64,000 nt of DNA. It comes from Marasmius tenuissimus. Lineage: Eukaryota; Basidiomycota; Agaricomycetes; Agaricales; Marasmiaceae. Positions 23,303 to 35,180 of the stretch are shown here, piece by piece. Under the pieces are notes generated by a model. The model was not told where the DNA came from, ran no database searches, and saw only the letters and a list, made by a program, of their open reading frames with translations. The stretch is from assembly GCA_029532415.1 (NCBI GenBank), contig JAQOTA010000053.1:4216001-4280000 (forward strand), read 5' to 3'. A program made the position numbers and the translations under genes. Positions within the stretch are counted from its first letter, which is position 1. Every line of letters starts with the position of its first letter.

Positions 23303-23320
23303 GATCGTGACCACATGGAT

Positions 23321-23792
23321 TCAGTGCGAAACCACGAGCTCGGACTTAGAAAGCATCACGCTCGATGGCGCGTTCCACGAGATGGCCGAAATACCAACAA
23401 GATACCCTTGATTGGCAGACGGCGGGCCATTGAGTTTTATCATCTCGAAGTGAGAATACGGGACCTGCCAACCTCCCTTGAAATGCTTTATATCATACAT
23501 TTCGTTGTACTTTGTGGAAGAAAACTGACCTCTGAGGTGAGCCACGTACCCGCTTCTTCGGCTTCATCTGCTTCTTCGGTGCCTTTCATGCACGGCATCC
23601 AGAGCTTGCGTTAGGCGCATAAACATAAACATTCTGGTGTTCTTCGAAGAATGATTGATGGTGGCGGCAAGCCCATTCCATAAGGCCAGCTTCCAAGAGG
23701 TGGCGGAATGGAAAGTGATTGCTCGGATTGATATCTGGACAGAAGGCGTGAACGGTTAAAGGTGACCGGTGATGGACCAGCCCTCTCCACAT
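23321..23792 (-). CDS. Coding-like segment of unknown function
   Basis: On the minus strand two protein-like blocks follow one another: 23586-23792 (INPSNHFPFRHLLEAGLM, FFEEHQNVYVYAPNASSG) and 23321-23545 (KGGWQVPYSHFEMIKLNG, GYLVGISAISWNAPSSVM), ending at a stop at 23321. They are in different frames and no convincing intron joins them (the nearest gt...ag is 25 nt). No start was found. This could be the 3' part of an unrecognised gene or a decayed one; no family is recognised. Confidence 0.3.
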
Positions 23793-25462
23793 CCTTCACA
23801 TTGACCATGCATTGGGTAAACGAGCGCTGAAGCCTTGGACATCGGGGGGTGCGGGAAGCGTGGGAGCAGTGAACGAAACTTATTGGACAGTCACGTATGC
23901 CATTTCCCACCCAATTCCCACCGTCTCACTTCGCTGAAACACGACCGCTGTTCATATGATTGAGACCTGTAATCCCATGAATTTCCGACGGATAGAAAGT
24001 ATTGTGCAGGGCGTATCAGAAATGTTTCGAAAAACTTGACGTTAGAATCAAGAGATTGTCGCGGGGCGTGCGCGTGTGTATCCTCGTGAGAGCGATAACG
24101 CGAGATCGGTCGGGGTGAGCTGGTGCCCTGAGCATCGAATAATGATAGTCCATATGGGATCGATATCAAATCCTCCATGTACTCGTCCGCATGTGCTCGC
24201 GAGAGTCGTCACATCTGCCGCTTTTTTGACATCGTGGAAGGTGACCAGGGACCGTCAGCAATAGTCTAACCTAAAAGAGCATTAGTAGACACCGCTGTAA
24301 AATAGTTGTGTTCAGGTTGTGTTACTGGACGCACCTTGCATCCTCAACACGGGACTTCGTCTTATCCATCTAGGATCGAATCCCCAGTTGAGAGACAATC
24401 TCGGGGGATCGAAGGTTGGGACTCGTACCACTGTAAGGACCGGTTCGATTGAAGCCCAGGCGGACGGACTGATGGACGTGTTTCGGTAAATACGTGGGCT
24501 AGTTTTGAGACTGATGACTACCGAGCCAACGCCCCTGTTTTGCAGCCAGTTCCCGGATTCATTCGATATGAGTGGATGTCCTTGGATGATGGAGACAAGG
24601 TCGAGTCAAAAACGAATGCACTAGACTTCCATTTTCCCTCCATCCCTCCTTAGGTTCTGACTTCAACGGCCAAGGTGAGGGTGTGCCGTCCGTTCAAAAC
24701 GGATCCATCCCATCATGATCTGGAAGGACCCCGGGAAAAACTGTGCGAGTTGACGTCGTGGTTGGTCCCATTCCTCTTGAAATATTCCGCCGTGCACGCT
24801 TCAGGATAGACGAAATGATTCAAAATGCTTTCTCATTCGGTTCATTCTTGAGGTAAATGCGCGTCCGTCCGTTCTGATATTGACCAGTCTCTGTAATGAG
24901 CTATTGCGGGTGAATAAAAGGCTCAGATCTCGAGTGGATGCGAAGAGAAAGAACCGAGTCGTAGATTGATATGTGTACACCCGAAATTCATGGCTACCTC
25001 ATCAGGTAGATGGATCCTCCGTTGGGAAGTCAACTACACTATTGACTGGAATGTCGAGGTGGCTTCGAGCACGAATCGGAGAACATAGAAACAGGATAAC
25101 GAAGGGGTTGAAAGACATCGCGCCAACATCCCGTCTTGTTTCGAATTTTCGTGGCTATATGCTGTGGTGAAGAAATGTAGTAGTTAGCCTTACTCTCCGA
25201 TTCGATGCCAGCCCACATACCTGTGCCTACTTCGAGTAAAGAACTGTATCAGAGTTGATTGGTTGGCATATGAATAGGACCTAGGTACTTTCCCGAGAAA
25301 AAAGGGACCAAAATCGGAGCAAAGTACGTTGTGGCAGGTTGTGGCAGAGTTGAAAGGTTCAAGCGTCAGCGCTTATTGCAAGGGCCCGGGGCTCCATTAT
25401 TCCGTTCGGGATCGTCCGAGATGTCCACACACTTTTTGACGTCCTTGCGCTTGAGGTCCGTT
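23793..25462. other. No gene recognised
   Basis: Scattered short frames only. The stretch ends at the start of the homoserine dehydrogenase gene, for which no TATA box is obvious. Confidence 0.4.
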
Positions 25463-26733
25463 ATGGCAAACACACCAGTCGTCAACGTTGCCGTTGTCGG
25501 TGTCGGTCTCGTTGGATCTGAATTCATCAAGCAGCTTCTATCAATTCCTTCTTCGTCCTTCCAATTAGTCTCCTTGACTTCTTCATCACGAACGGTCTTC
25601 ACCCCATCTTCACCCATCCGATCTGCCGATTCATGGAAGGATATCTTGGCAAAATCAGCAGAGAAACCGAATCTTGAAGTCCTCACGAAGAATCTCTCCT
25701 CGTTGGTCACACCAACCTCTCGTGTTGCTGTGATCGATAACACTTCTTCGGACGAAGTTGCGGGCCATTATCCTGTATGGCTTGAAGCTGGTATCAACGT
25801 TATTACGCCAAACAAAAAGGCCTACTCGGGAGATCTGGGATTGTATGAAAGAATCATACAGGCTAGCAAAGCGAGCGGAGCAAAATTTTTGAACGAGTCG
25901 ACGGTTGGCGCGGGACTCCCCGTCATCTCGACTCTAAAAGAATTGGTAGCCACTGGGGACAAGGTATGTACGTATCAACATTATCACATACTGTCGCTCA
26001 AACAGGTCACGTTAGATTAAGAAGATTGAAGGTGTATTCTCGGGAACCATGAGCTATATCTTCAACGAGTTCTCCACAGGATCTTCCAGCGGACCCAGTT
26101 TCTCTTCCGTTGTCAAATTAGCTCGAGAGAAGGGATACACGGTACGTATGTGTCCGTGCAATACAAGATCCTCGTTAATTCTCTCCCAAGGAGCCCCATC
26201 CGGCTGACGATCTCAACGGTTTTGATGTGGCTCGCAAGCTCACGATTCTGTCCCGGACCATATCCCTCTCAGATTCTCCCATCACAACATCTTTGCCTTC
26301 TCTGCAATCGTTCAAATCTGTGCAAACGGCTTCTTTGATACCTCCACCTCTGGAAGGCGTCCCCACTGGCGACGAATTTGTCTCCCGTTTGTCGGAATAT
26401 GATGCCGAGTTCGACGAGAAGCGTAAACAAGCGAGTGACAATAAAAAAGTGCTGCGCTTTGTGGGAGTCGTAGATGCAGAGAAAGGAGAAGTCAAAGCGG
26501 CATTGCAAGAGTATGCGTTCGTTGATTTTTGGATGAGTCGCCTGCTTATTGGTTTCTCGATGTCTAGATATCCTATCGATCACCCGTTCGCAACCTCGCT
26601 TGGGGGCTCAGACAATATCATCATGTTCCATACTGAGCGTTACAGCCCGAGGCCACTGATCGTGCAAGGAGCAGGGGCCGGTGCTGCGGTCACCGCTATG
26701 GGCGTGCTTGGAGACCTATTGAAATTGACATGA
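25463..26733 (+). CDS. HOM6: Homoserine dehydrogenase
   Basis: Four exons (25463-25963, 26022-26141, 26191-26510, 26568-26733) give 368 residues, the normal length for the monofunctional fungal enzyme. The N-terminal Rossmann motif reads VAVVGVGLVGSEF, followed by the ITPNKKAYSGDL segment with the conserved lysines, FLNESTVGAGLPVISTLKEL, IEGVFSGTMSYIFNEFS and YTEPHPADDLNGFDVARK, all diagnostic. The C-terminus carries GAGAGAAVTAMGVLGDLLKL. The enzyme reduces aspartate semialdehyde to homoserine with NAD(P)H on the threonine, methionine and isoleucine pathway in the cytosol. The ATG at 25463 gives the expected N-terminus; upstream in-frame codons (GTG-type starts) have no support. The neighbours are unrelated. 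Confidence 0.95.
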
Positions 26734-29319
26734 GGGCTTCAGGTCGGTTGGTAGTCCTGTAATTGGTACTACGCACGGCATGCCGGACACCTTGACCATC
26801 AGCCTATCTCGGGACCCACATGTGGTTCTAACACATGTAGTTCCAAGAATATTAGATCGTTCGATCCAACCCCATGTACGACAAAAACTAGGCAAAAAAT
26901 CGAACACCGTCGATCCTTACTCTCGTCAATGTGCATGGTTTCCTGGCTTACGCCCCGAGCGTCCTTGTCGGCGCCCCTTTCGAGTGACCTATCATCCGCT
27001 TAGGCGGGGAGGACAAAACCGGCGCTTACCAAACATTAAACCAAACTTTTTGCCGAGCCACCAAAGCGCTTGACACCGTTGCGATGCTGAACCTTGCTGA
27101 ACCATCTTTTCGGTCCACGACAGATGTTATTGAATTTGGATCGATAGTCGGTCGGCTAACTTGCAGTCTAACGGCGATCAGTTCAATTTTCACCCCGTTC
27201 TGCTCGCTTTTCAACTTCTGGCCTCGGGTTTCTTGTCTCTTCCCTCAGACGCTAAAGCCCCCTCGCTTGCTTGCTTCCGTTACTCGAATGAATTGTGTTT
27301 GAGCTCTCGACGAATAGCACTTTTGCCGTGGCTGGGAAGAACGTTAACTGCCGGCCCAATGTTCCGTAAGACAAAGCGTACATTTGGGGGCCTTCTTCAT
27401 TCGTACGGAACTTTAGGACTGAAGCTATTGGCGATCGCCCTGACGCTACACAAGTTTTCCCCCTTTGACGCCTGCCGAAGGATTTGGGGTGTTTTCTCGA
27501 ATCTCGAAGTTGGCGGCAATGGAGATCAACTGACATGGAATGCATGTTAGTTCCTAGGTCCAATTGGGGCACGCCCTTACGCAAATAAAATAAACGCTTT
27601 CTGGCCCTCCTGCCCAGCTGCGCCGGGACTTGTGGTTGAATAGATAACCTCAAATGACTCTGACCCTGCCTAACACTGTTTTGCGTGGTCTCGGCACAGA
27701 GGAACAACTGATATATACAAGATTTGATGTCGGGTTTTATCCAGCCTTTCAGGTTCTCTCACCCTTTGGACATTCAGGGAATGAAACGCGTCCAGCTTCT
27801 ACGGCCTTCTCCGTGCCAATGACTCTCGGACCGGTGAGTCGAACGTTCTTATCTACATACACAAGTTTCACTTGTTGAAAAGTCTCATCCAAGAATTGTT
27901 TTACGGAATTCGGCAACACCATTCATGGGAGCACGATATTCTCCCTGAATCGCCGCCTCAAAGTTCCGTCAAATTTTGCGTTGTGGCACTATCAGCCCAA
28001 CGACAATGGCCCCCGGTCTTATTGCGGCTCTGAGGTACATTGAGTCTTGACAACGACACAACTTTCTTCAACAGCCCGGCCCTACGTATGAGCCAGCGAG
28101 AACTCCAGATATGAGAACCGAGCGGAGACAAAAGATCATAATGGCACAACTGGCCTGAGTGAGAACTATTTCGGACCGAAGGTCGCGTTCAGTGCTTTTT
28201 TTCACCCTGGCGAGCTCGAAAGTCGAACCTGTTTATCAGGAGATTTACGGTGGCCTAGGCGAGGCTTTGTATATGTACGCCCTTGGTTCCTGGGTTGAGG
28301 GATTTTCCTCGAAGTTTACGCTCGGAGGTCGGTCCGGAGACCGATCCGTTGTGTGGCTATCCCGAACGCTGGTCGACCATACTCTGCTCGGAGCTGCTGG
28401 CTTGGTGCGTTGAGATGCAAGGTCGTGTGCTCGCTGCTGTCCTGGGTATTCAAATGGCACCACGTATCAAAAGATTTTACCTGCCAATCATTACCTGGAA
28501 TACGGAATGTAGAAATGCAATGTTCTCAGCCTGCGGAGGCTTCTCCGAAAGTTGTTCTCCGCGTCCCAACCCGACAACGTGAATGACTGCCTTACAGCCC
28601 CTTACTCGAGTTATCAGATGTCCGCATTCAACGACCGCGTGTCTTAACAGGTAACCAATCCTCGGGCTGGAAGAGGTGTGTCGGGAATGGATGCCACACT
28701 TTCACACAGTCCCGCCGGGTCCGCTCCCGATGAACAATAGCACAGTGAAAACGGGAGCTCTGGTCTGTATCATGCCTGAAGGCTCAGTGAAGCTCTGAGA
28801 TGACCATGAGCTTCGATCATACCTCGTAGGCGGACATGAAATTTAATAGGCTCTAGCCAGTCAAAAATGCACGCGGTCCAGCTACTGAGTCGCACTACTC
28901 CCATCATGACAGTGTAAGAAGAGTCCCCCTCTGACGGCAGTAAATGAAGTGGTCCCGCGTTCAAGGACTGACGGTGGCAAGATCGCTATGTCTTCTTAGT
29001 CGATGCTCGCCCGTTCGACGGACATCTACACCCGAAATTGACTCGTCTGTGCCTCCCAAACTGTACAAGTGATTAGGAACTTCCAAAGAAGTCCCACCTG
29101 GGGAGTCGCGCCGCGGGAAAGGAGATGAGATAGCGAAGTCGGAGATTTCCGTAAACACGCTAGAGAAATACCCCAAGAGAACCCGCTGGATCACATACGA
29201 GTGGTATCGCGGACGGCAAGACTCAGGAAGGCCGAATCCACGGGACTCAGTGGAATTCAGATCTGGTTCGTGGCGTAAAGGCGAGGCTACCGAGAATTTC
29301 GCAAAACAACAACTACCAG
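26734..29319. other. Gene-poor stretch, nothing recognised
   Basis: Open frames of up to 151 codons on either strand have no family motif and no exon chain. No terminal repeats, integrase or reverse-transcriptase motifs were seen. With 29320-31767 it forms the largest gene-poor block of the window. Confidence 0.45.
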
Positions 29320-30007
29320 TCATGGGAGAATGGGAGTACGGGAGACCTCCACGTTAAAGAGAGACGCATCACGGAAGGAAGAGGCTGGAGAGTAGAGGTC
29401 TGCGAGTTTCGACCTTGAGCTGAAGGGGTCGTCCAGGAAGATCTTCGCAGTAATGAGACCTGTACGAGGGTCATTTTTACTCTCCTGCAGGTGAAGAAGT
29501 GTTTCGAAAGTTAGTTTGACATTCGCCGCTCTTCTGGGACAGACATACAATGCCCACATCAGTGTTTAAATAATCCGAAACTTCACAGAATAACGTACTT
29601 GCTGTCCCGCGTCTTAGAACGCTCCCATACGGAAAAAGATGTCTGCAATCAACACGAGTAAAAAGCAGGATCAGTTCTAGATAGGATACGACGAACATAT
29701 CGGGTACCTTTGAATGAAACCGCCCATATACCGCACTAGAAGAGAGAATATTCCGTCCCGAAATCCGGTGACAAGCTCCATTTGACGAAATTATCTCTAG
29801 GAATGACCCATCTAGTCGTCGTAAATAACACCCTGCTTTCCCAAGCACACATATGGCATGATCGTTTGGGTCTATCTGAAATCGCAGTTCAGGCTGGGCC
29901 CATCGAATTCCGAAGTTCGATCCCTGAGCGCTTCTGATACCAATTTCATGGTGATTATAATTCCTACCGCCAGTGGGATCATCAGCTTCTTCCAGAATCG
30001 AGGTCAA
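29320..30007 (-). CDS. Coding-like block of unknown function, probably broken
   Basis: Two overlapping minus-strand frames look like protein: 29477-30007 (176 codons; ILEEADDPTGGRN, WAQPELRFQIDPNDHAICVL, RLDGSFLEIISSNG) and 29320-29559 (VKLTFETLLHLQESKND, LITAKIFLDDPFSSRSKL). The second block starts in another frame near 29530 and no consensus intron connects them, so a frameshift or an unseen exon is required. No family is recognised. This may be part of an unknown gene or of a decayed mobile element. Confidence 0.25.
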
Positions 30008-31767
30008 CTATCGGGTTTACCGAGCAGCGAGCGCCTTCTGAACGCTGTGGGACAGGACCTACCACTGGTGCACAGCTGATCGACATAGAACCCGTTGTAC
30101 ACTCCGCCCCGTGTTCATAATTACCTGCCGAAGGCCAGATGCCTATCCGGGTGGGTGAGTGGTCCTCACGAACGAAGAGGGTACGAATGTTTTGCACCAC
30201 ACTGGCGCGTGTGAGAGGACATCTAAGTTCTGATAGTTCATACCGAATGCCTTCGCTCCCGCACAGTCCCGCACATGTCGGGCACAACAATCGCGTAAGA
30301 CTGCTGGAAGAACGTGGCGAATCAGCCACTTCGCGATTGATGTAGAAGAGGAGAAAGACACCTTGACAAATCCTCATCGTGTATCAAGAGACAAAATGCC
30401 GTCCCCTCAAATGACACTCTCGGACTGCTCAACAAGAATGGGCGTTACTGTAAACAAATACCTGCCAGTAGCACAATCCCCGCACCTGTAATTTGACAAA
30501 ACTAGGTTTGTGGCCGAAATCCCACTGATTTATGGAAACTATAGAAAAATGATCCCAACATCTTCTTTACCACTGAAGCGACAATCCGATGAAGCTCCAC
30601 TGCGAATCTTGCCTGCCTTACCTCTCTCGTGGAGTAAGTCCAAGCTGAGTGGTTCCTGAGTCTCCCGCGAACATTGCTTTGTCGTCATCGGTAGAAGTCC
30701 TGAGAAGCTTCTGGGAGATATAGCGGATCCTAATCAACCAAGTAAATCCTAAAGCTCACCTATAGAGGTGGTACGATATCCAAATCACTTTGCTATCTTA
30801 TGGACCATTGGAAGCGTCGCGAAACATGGTGCTTCCAATTTTACTGGGTCTAGGATTGTAAGGGGTCCCCTCCCCGTGGGGCAACGGTCCTCAGGCAAAG
30901 ATGGGAGTTCGAAGTTATCGGCGAACGCCAGAAGGGGATTGTAGCTTGGAGCATGTAGTCGTCAACCAGTCAAACTAGAGTCCCGTTAGTTGAACTCAAT
31001 GGCCGGCCCGAGGCCAAGTCAAGGGATTGTAATGGAGCCTGATGACAATTGAAGAATTCCGAGGACTGTAATACGCGCCCAAAGGCCCATCCTGAGAATA
31101 CACGACCCCCCTGCGATCCCCCTGCCCGGATTCTTGGTCGCATTAGCGGCACAAACTTCTGCCTTCTTTCCAGCGGTGGTGCGGAGAGTCCGAACTTGGC
31201 ACATTAACCCGATGTTGGCTGATAATTACCGAGTGAGCTGACCGAGACCTGGCCGTCTTATCAGGCCCTATCCCGAACTTACAATGACATCAAGTTTCCC
31301 CAGCGTTGACGCACGCAAACCAAATGGGATGTCCTCGGTGACTTACGATGGTACGGCGGAGTGATAGGCTGGCACGATCCGGGGTCTCGACAATCATCCC
31401 GAGAGACACTCGAACCTTCATAGTAGTCCAATGTCGTCAAAAGCGGGTACCGAAAGTCATACGATGGGTAGCTTTCACGATCACATCGGCATATCGCGCC
31501 CCGACTTTCATTCACGAACCTTCCTGAAGAAGTGGTCAATTCAGACGACGTGGAAAGGCGCAGAACAAAGGAGAATGGCTATTCATTCTTGACGGTCCAC
31601 GCGGAATACTGCGTCATCATCGAGTGAAACGGGCTGATTGAAATGTTCGTTTATATAGTCGCTGGGGCCGTTGACAGTGTGTCTACGCATGCTTGTAGGG
31701 TTGGCTAATATCAATCGGATTCACCGGGCCATCCATCCCTGTGGAGAGGAGTCAGAGTCGGAGCGAG
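30008..31767. other. No gene recognised
   Basis: Short frames only on both strands. It runs up to the 3' end of the leftward short-chain dehydrogenase gene. Confidence 0.4.
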
Positions 31768-33219
31768 CTAAGGAGCGAGAACACTAACGCCGTCAACTAA
31801 GAGAAGTTCCCCACAAACGTAGTTACTTGCATCGCTCGCTAGGAATACCAAAGGGCCCGCAAAGTCTTCTGGAGTTCCCCATCTTCCTGCTGGGATCCGA
31901 TCGTTCAATTGTGCCAGCCGGGTGGGATTGTTGAGGAGAGCTTCGTTCCTGCCAGTCAATTCGTAAGAATAAGAATGACGCAAATAATAGGGGCGGGGCA
32001 GAAAATGCCCAAGGTGTGTATCAAGGGACGCAAGAACGTTCCGAATCTTCCGAACGAACGGGTAGTTCGAACTGTAGTCTACGGGAATGAGGCACGGACA
32101 ACCACTCTGGAGGATTGAGCCGTCCAAGCATGATCCTCCGCCGGCGTCGGGATCTCGAACTAAAGGGACAGGGCAAAGAAAAGATCGACGTAAAGATTGT
32201 GAGGAATGGTGTGGCGAAATTCGAAGGGATCTGATAGGAGAGCGTGTAACCCAGCACAGATGCAAGTGGAACATTCGAAGAAGCATGGGCTCAAGAATGA
32301 GCGCCTGAAAGCAAGGAGGCGGGCGCTTACATGTCTGTAGCAATGTAGCCTGGAACGATGCAGTTGCCTAGAATGCCTGGTCAATGTTGATCTTTGGTTC
32401 TTCGCAAACAAGATCTTACAGTTGATTCCTGTGGAATTTGTGAGCCCCAAACAGGTACCAGTTGAGATACACGACGGCAGATCTTGAGATCAACCGGAGA
32501 ACTCAAACTCACCTTCTTTGCTCCATTCGTTGCTTAGGGCTTTCGTTAGCGTGGCCACTCCGCCCTTCGCTGCAGCGTAGGCGGGAACGGTAAGACCACC
32601 TGCGTACGCAATTAGAACTAACCCAGAAGGCTGAACTTGGAACCCACCCTGGAAGCTTAGCAGAGAGGCAAAGTTTATGATCTTGCCGCGCTTCAGCGGA
32701 ACCATGTGTTGACCTGCAGCTTGAGAAAGTAGCCATACAGTCTTCAGATTGACGCCAACGACCTGGTAAAGCATCAGCATCCAGTGACTTCACAAATATT
32801 CTAGACACACATCATCCCAATCCTTCTCGCTAAAGTTGACGGCGGGTGTGCGCCTCTGGATACCGGCACAGTTGACGAGGATGTGGATTTCACCATCCAT
32901 CAGCTCGAGAGCCCTGTAGGAAGTGAGACATAGATTGCCAAAAGAGAAAGTTCGAATACCTGGGAAACACGCTCTTGACACCATTATCGGAGTGATCGTC
33001 CAGGTCGCAACGAACGACTGCCACCCTTACACCAGTTTTCTCTCTGATGACCTGCTCCGTTGAGTCACTGCGAGCGCCATCCGTACTGGATGGTCTCAAG
33101 ACAAGACATATGTTCGCCCCGGCTTCTGCGAGCGCTATCGCGGCTGCACGACCGATTCCTCTTGAACCGCCTGTCACCAAAGCATTCTTGCCTTTGAGAG
33201 AGAAGAGATTGAGAGACAT
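31768..33219 (-). CDS. Short-chain dehydrogenase, 2-deoxy-D-gluconate 3-dehydrogenase (KduD)-like
   Basis: Seven exons (32960-33219, 32811-32913, 32648-32762, 32513-32599, 32420-32428, 32331-32367, 31768-31948) sum to 263 codons, the standard SDR length. Seen: the cofactor motif [10 protein letters not shown], the NNAG-equivalent NCAG, the catalytic Ser in [17 protein letters not shown] with the Tyr-x-x-x-Lys pair, and the [14 protein letters not shown] and [18 protein letters not shown] stretches typical of KduD/gluconate-5-dehydrogenase relatives. It probably oxidises or reduces a keto-deoxy sugar acid with NAD(P) in the cytosol. Exon 5 has only 9 nt, and the last intron is 382 nt, far longer than any other seen here. 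The gene is divergent from a polyol-type dehydrogenase 496 bp away. Confidence 0.88.
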
Positions 33220-33715
33220 TGTCAGTGTGGGTGGAGGCGAACTTGATAATTCGTTAAGTAGTGGTTCAGTCTCATATCGGTCGGTCCGATGTTATCAAAC
33301 AAGAAAAAGGATGAAAAAGATCGTCGAGAGGAGAACACAGAATTGCAAATTGGACGAAATCAACCAAGCCTGCCGAAGGAGCGTTCCGCCCGGTCCGTGG
33401 GTCGGCATCATGCGAACCGCTCTGATGGAATAACCAAGATCCAGACCCATTTCCAAATTTGGACGGCCCCCGATCTTGAGATTGCTGAGAACGGAACTCG
33501 GACCGATTCGTGCCAATTCACACTGTACGTTGTGGACTCATGGTTATTTGCGTCCACTTGGCACAAGACTCTAATTTTTATATTTTAATTTTTTTATTCC
33601 GTTTTCCCATTTCGTCCAAGTCACCTCCGCCAGAACTCTTTCAGCGATATATAAAGACTGGTGAACACCATCGTTATGTCAGGCTCAAGTCAGGCTATCA
33701 CCCCTTCGAATCGCC
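33220..33715. promoter_or_regulatory. Divergent promoter between SDR and zinc dehydrogenase genes
   Basis: The 496-bp gap separates two genes read outward. TATATAAA at 33648-33655 lies 60 bp before the plus-strand ATG at 33716. No equally clear box was found for the minus-strand gene. A shared promoter would fit joint regulation of two sugar-type dehydrogenases, but no operator was identified. Confidence 0.45.
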
Positions 33716-35180
33716 ATGTCCCCTGCTGTCCTTCCTACTCAGACCGCCGCCGTTCTTCACGGCCCTAGAGACCTCCGCGTCGAAACTCGGACGCTCTTTC
33801 CTCCTCACCACGGTGAATGTCAAGTGCAAGTTCTGGCTACAGGACTTTGTGGCTCAGATCGTGCGTGAAATCCATCTTCACTCCACGCTCTTTTATTGAT
33901 GTTTCGAACTCTATAGTGCATTATTACCTCGCCGGCCGTAATGGTGACTTCGCCCTTCAAGCCCCTCTTGTACTGGGACATGAGGCAGCGGGCATTATAA
34001 CTGCTATCGGACCCGGTGTCGCAGCCCAGTATCCGAATCTCAGAGTAGGCACCAGAGTAGCTATTGAAGCTGGCGTCATGTGCAGGAACTGCAGTTACTG
34101 TTCAGCGGGACGCTATAACCTCTGTAAGGGCCTGAGGTTCTGCAGCAGCGCAAAAACGTTCCCGCACTTAGACGGAACCCTTCAAGAGAAGATGAACCAT
34201 CCCGCACACGTTCTACATCCGTAAGTGATCCATCTACGCGCCTGTTATAACTTTGCTGACGATTACTTCGTACATTAGGTTGCCTGATACCGTATCATTT
34301 GAGCAAGCCGCGCTAGCGGAGCCCCTCTCGGTTCTCATTCACGCGTCGCGACGGGCAGGAGTATCCCCGCCTTCTACCCGACCACCCTTACCCCAAAAGC
34401 CATCCCCCCTATCAGCTCCCACAGCTATAAACGGTTCCGGTCCCACTATAGATCACCCTTCCAAACCCCAAAGTGTACTGGTCTACGGAGTCGGTGCGAT
34501 TGGCCTACTGGCATGTGCCCTCGCTCGCTCTTTAGGGATAAGTCGGGTATGTGCCATCGACATCAACCAAGAACGTCTTGACCTCGCTGTCCGAGAAGGC
34601 TTTGTCGATAAGGACGGTGCCTATTGCTTGTCTCTACCACCAAGAGTCAACGGAACCGCAGGCACGAAGGAAGATCCCTCGGCCGCGTTGAAACGCGCGA
34701 AAGACAATTCACGGATTGCTCTCGAGAAATTCAGCGAGAGTGATGGCTTCGACGTCGTATATGAGTGCACCGGGGCCGAGTCATGTATCCAAATGGCTGT
34801 CCATGTATGTTTTTTCTCCTCCATTCCTGAATCAACTCGTTTACTAACTTCATTATGACTAGACCGCCATGACCGGTGGAAAAATTGCTCTCGTGGGTAT
34901 GGGAAGTCCCAACGTCCACTTGCCTCTCGCCGCCGCGGCTCTACGAGAGGTCGACCTTATTGGGTCGTTTAGGTATGCGGATACCTACCCCGAGGCGCTT
35001 CAATTACTTGCTTCGATCCCAGAGTCGAGTAAGAGCTGGGACTTGGGCCAGAAAGTGTCAAAGCTGGTGACGCATCACTTCTCGCTAGAGGATACAAAAC
35101 GCGCGTTTGAGATGCTTGCTCAAGGTCGCGATGAGAACGGGAGGGTCGTCTTGAAGGTGGTCATTGGTCCCCGGCGGTGA
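33716..35180 (+). CDS. Zinc-dependent medium-chain dehydrogenase, sorbitol/xylitol dehydrogenase-like
   Basis: Four exons (33716-33860, 33917-34220, 34279-34804, 34863-35180) encode 430 residues. The catalytic zinc site is seen as LCGSDLHYYLAGR and GHEAAG; the structural zinc cysteines are in CRNCSYCSAGRYNLC. The Rossmann motif VYGVGAIGLLACALARSLG precedes CAIDINQERL, and the C-terminus has FRYADTYPEALQLL and FEMLAQG, typical of polyol dehydrogenases. Such enzymes interconvert sorbitol or xylitol and ketoses with NAD in the cytosol. A Pro/Ser-rich insertion (PPSTRPPLPQKPSPLSAP) of about 40 residues separates the catalytic and coenzyme domains and explains the extra length; a second insertion lies near KEDPSAALKRAKDN. 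Divergent from a KduD-like SDR. Confidence 0.9.

Noticed and set aside
27161..27550. 129-codon plus-strand frame as a gene
   Set aside because: No recognisable pattern, and an opposing frame of similar length overlaps it.
29912..29930. tRNA B-box-like gttcgatccc
   Set aside because: No matching A box, acceptor stem or cloverleaf could be drawn around it. The same holds for ggatcgaatcc near 24373.
31768..32343. 191-codon minus-strand frame as an independent protein
   Set aside because: Only its end (31768-31948) carries SDR motifs. The rest is the long intron of the SDR gene and has no homologous pattern.
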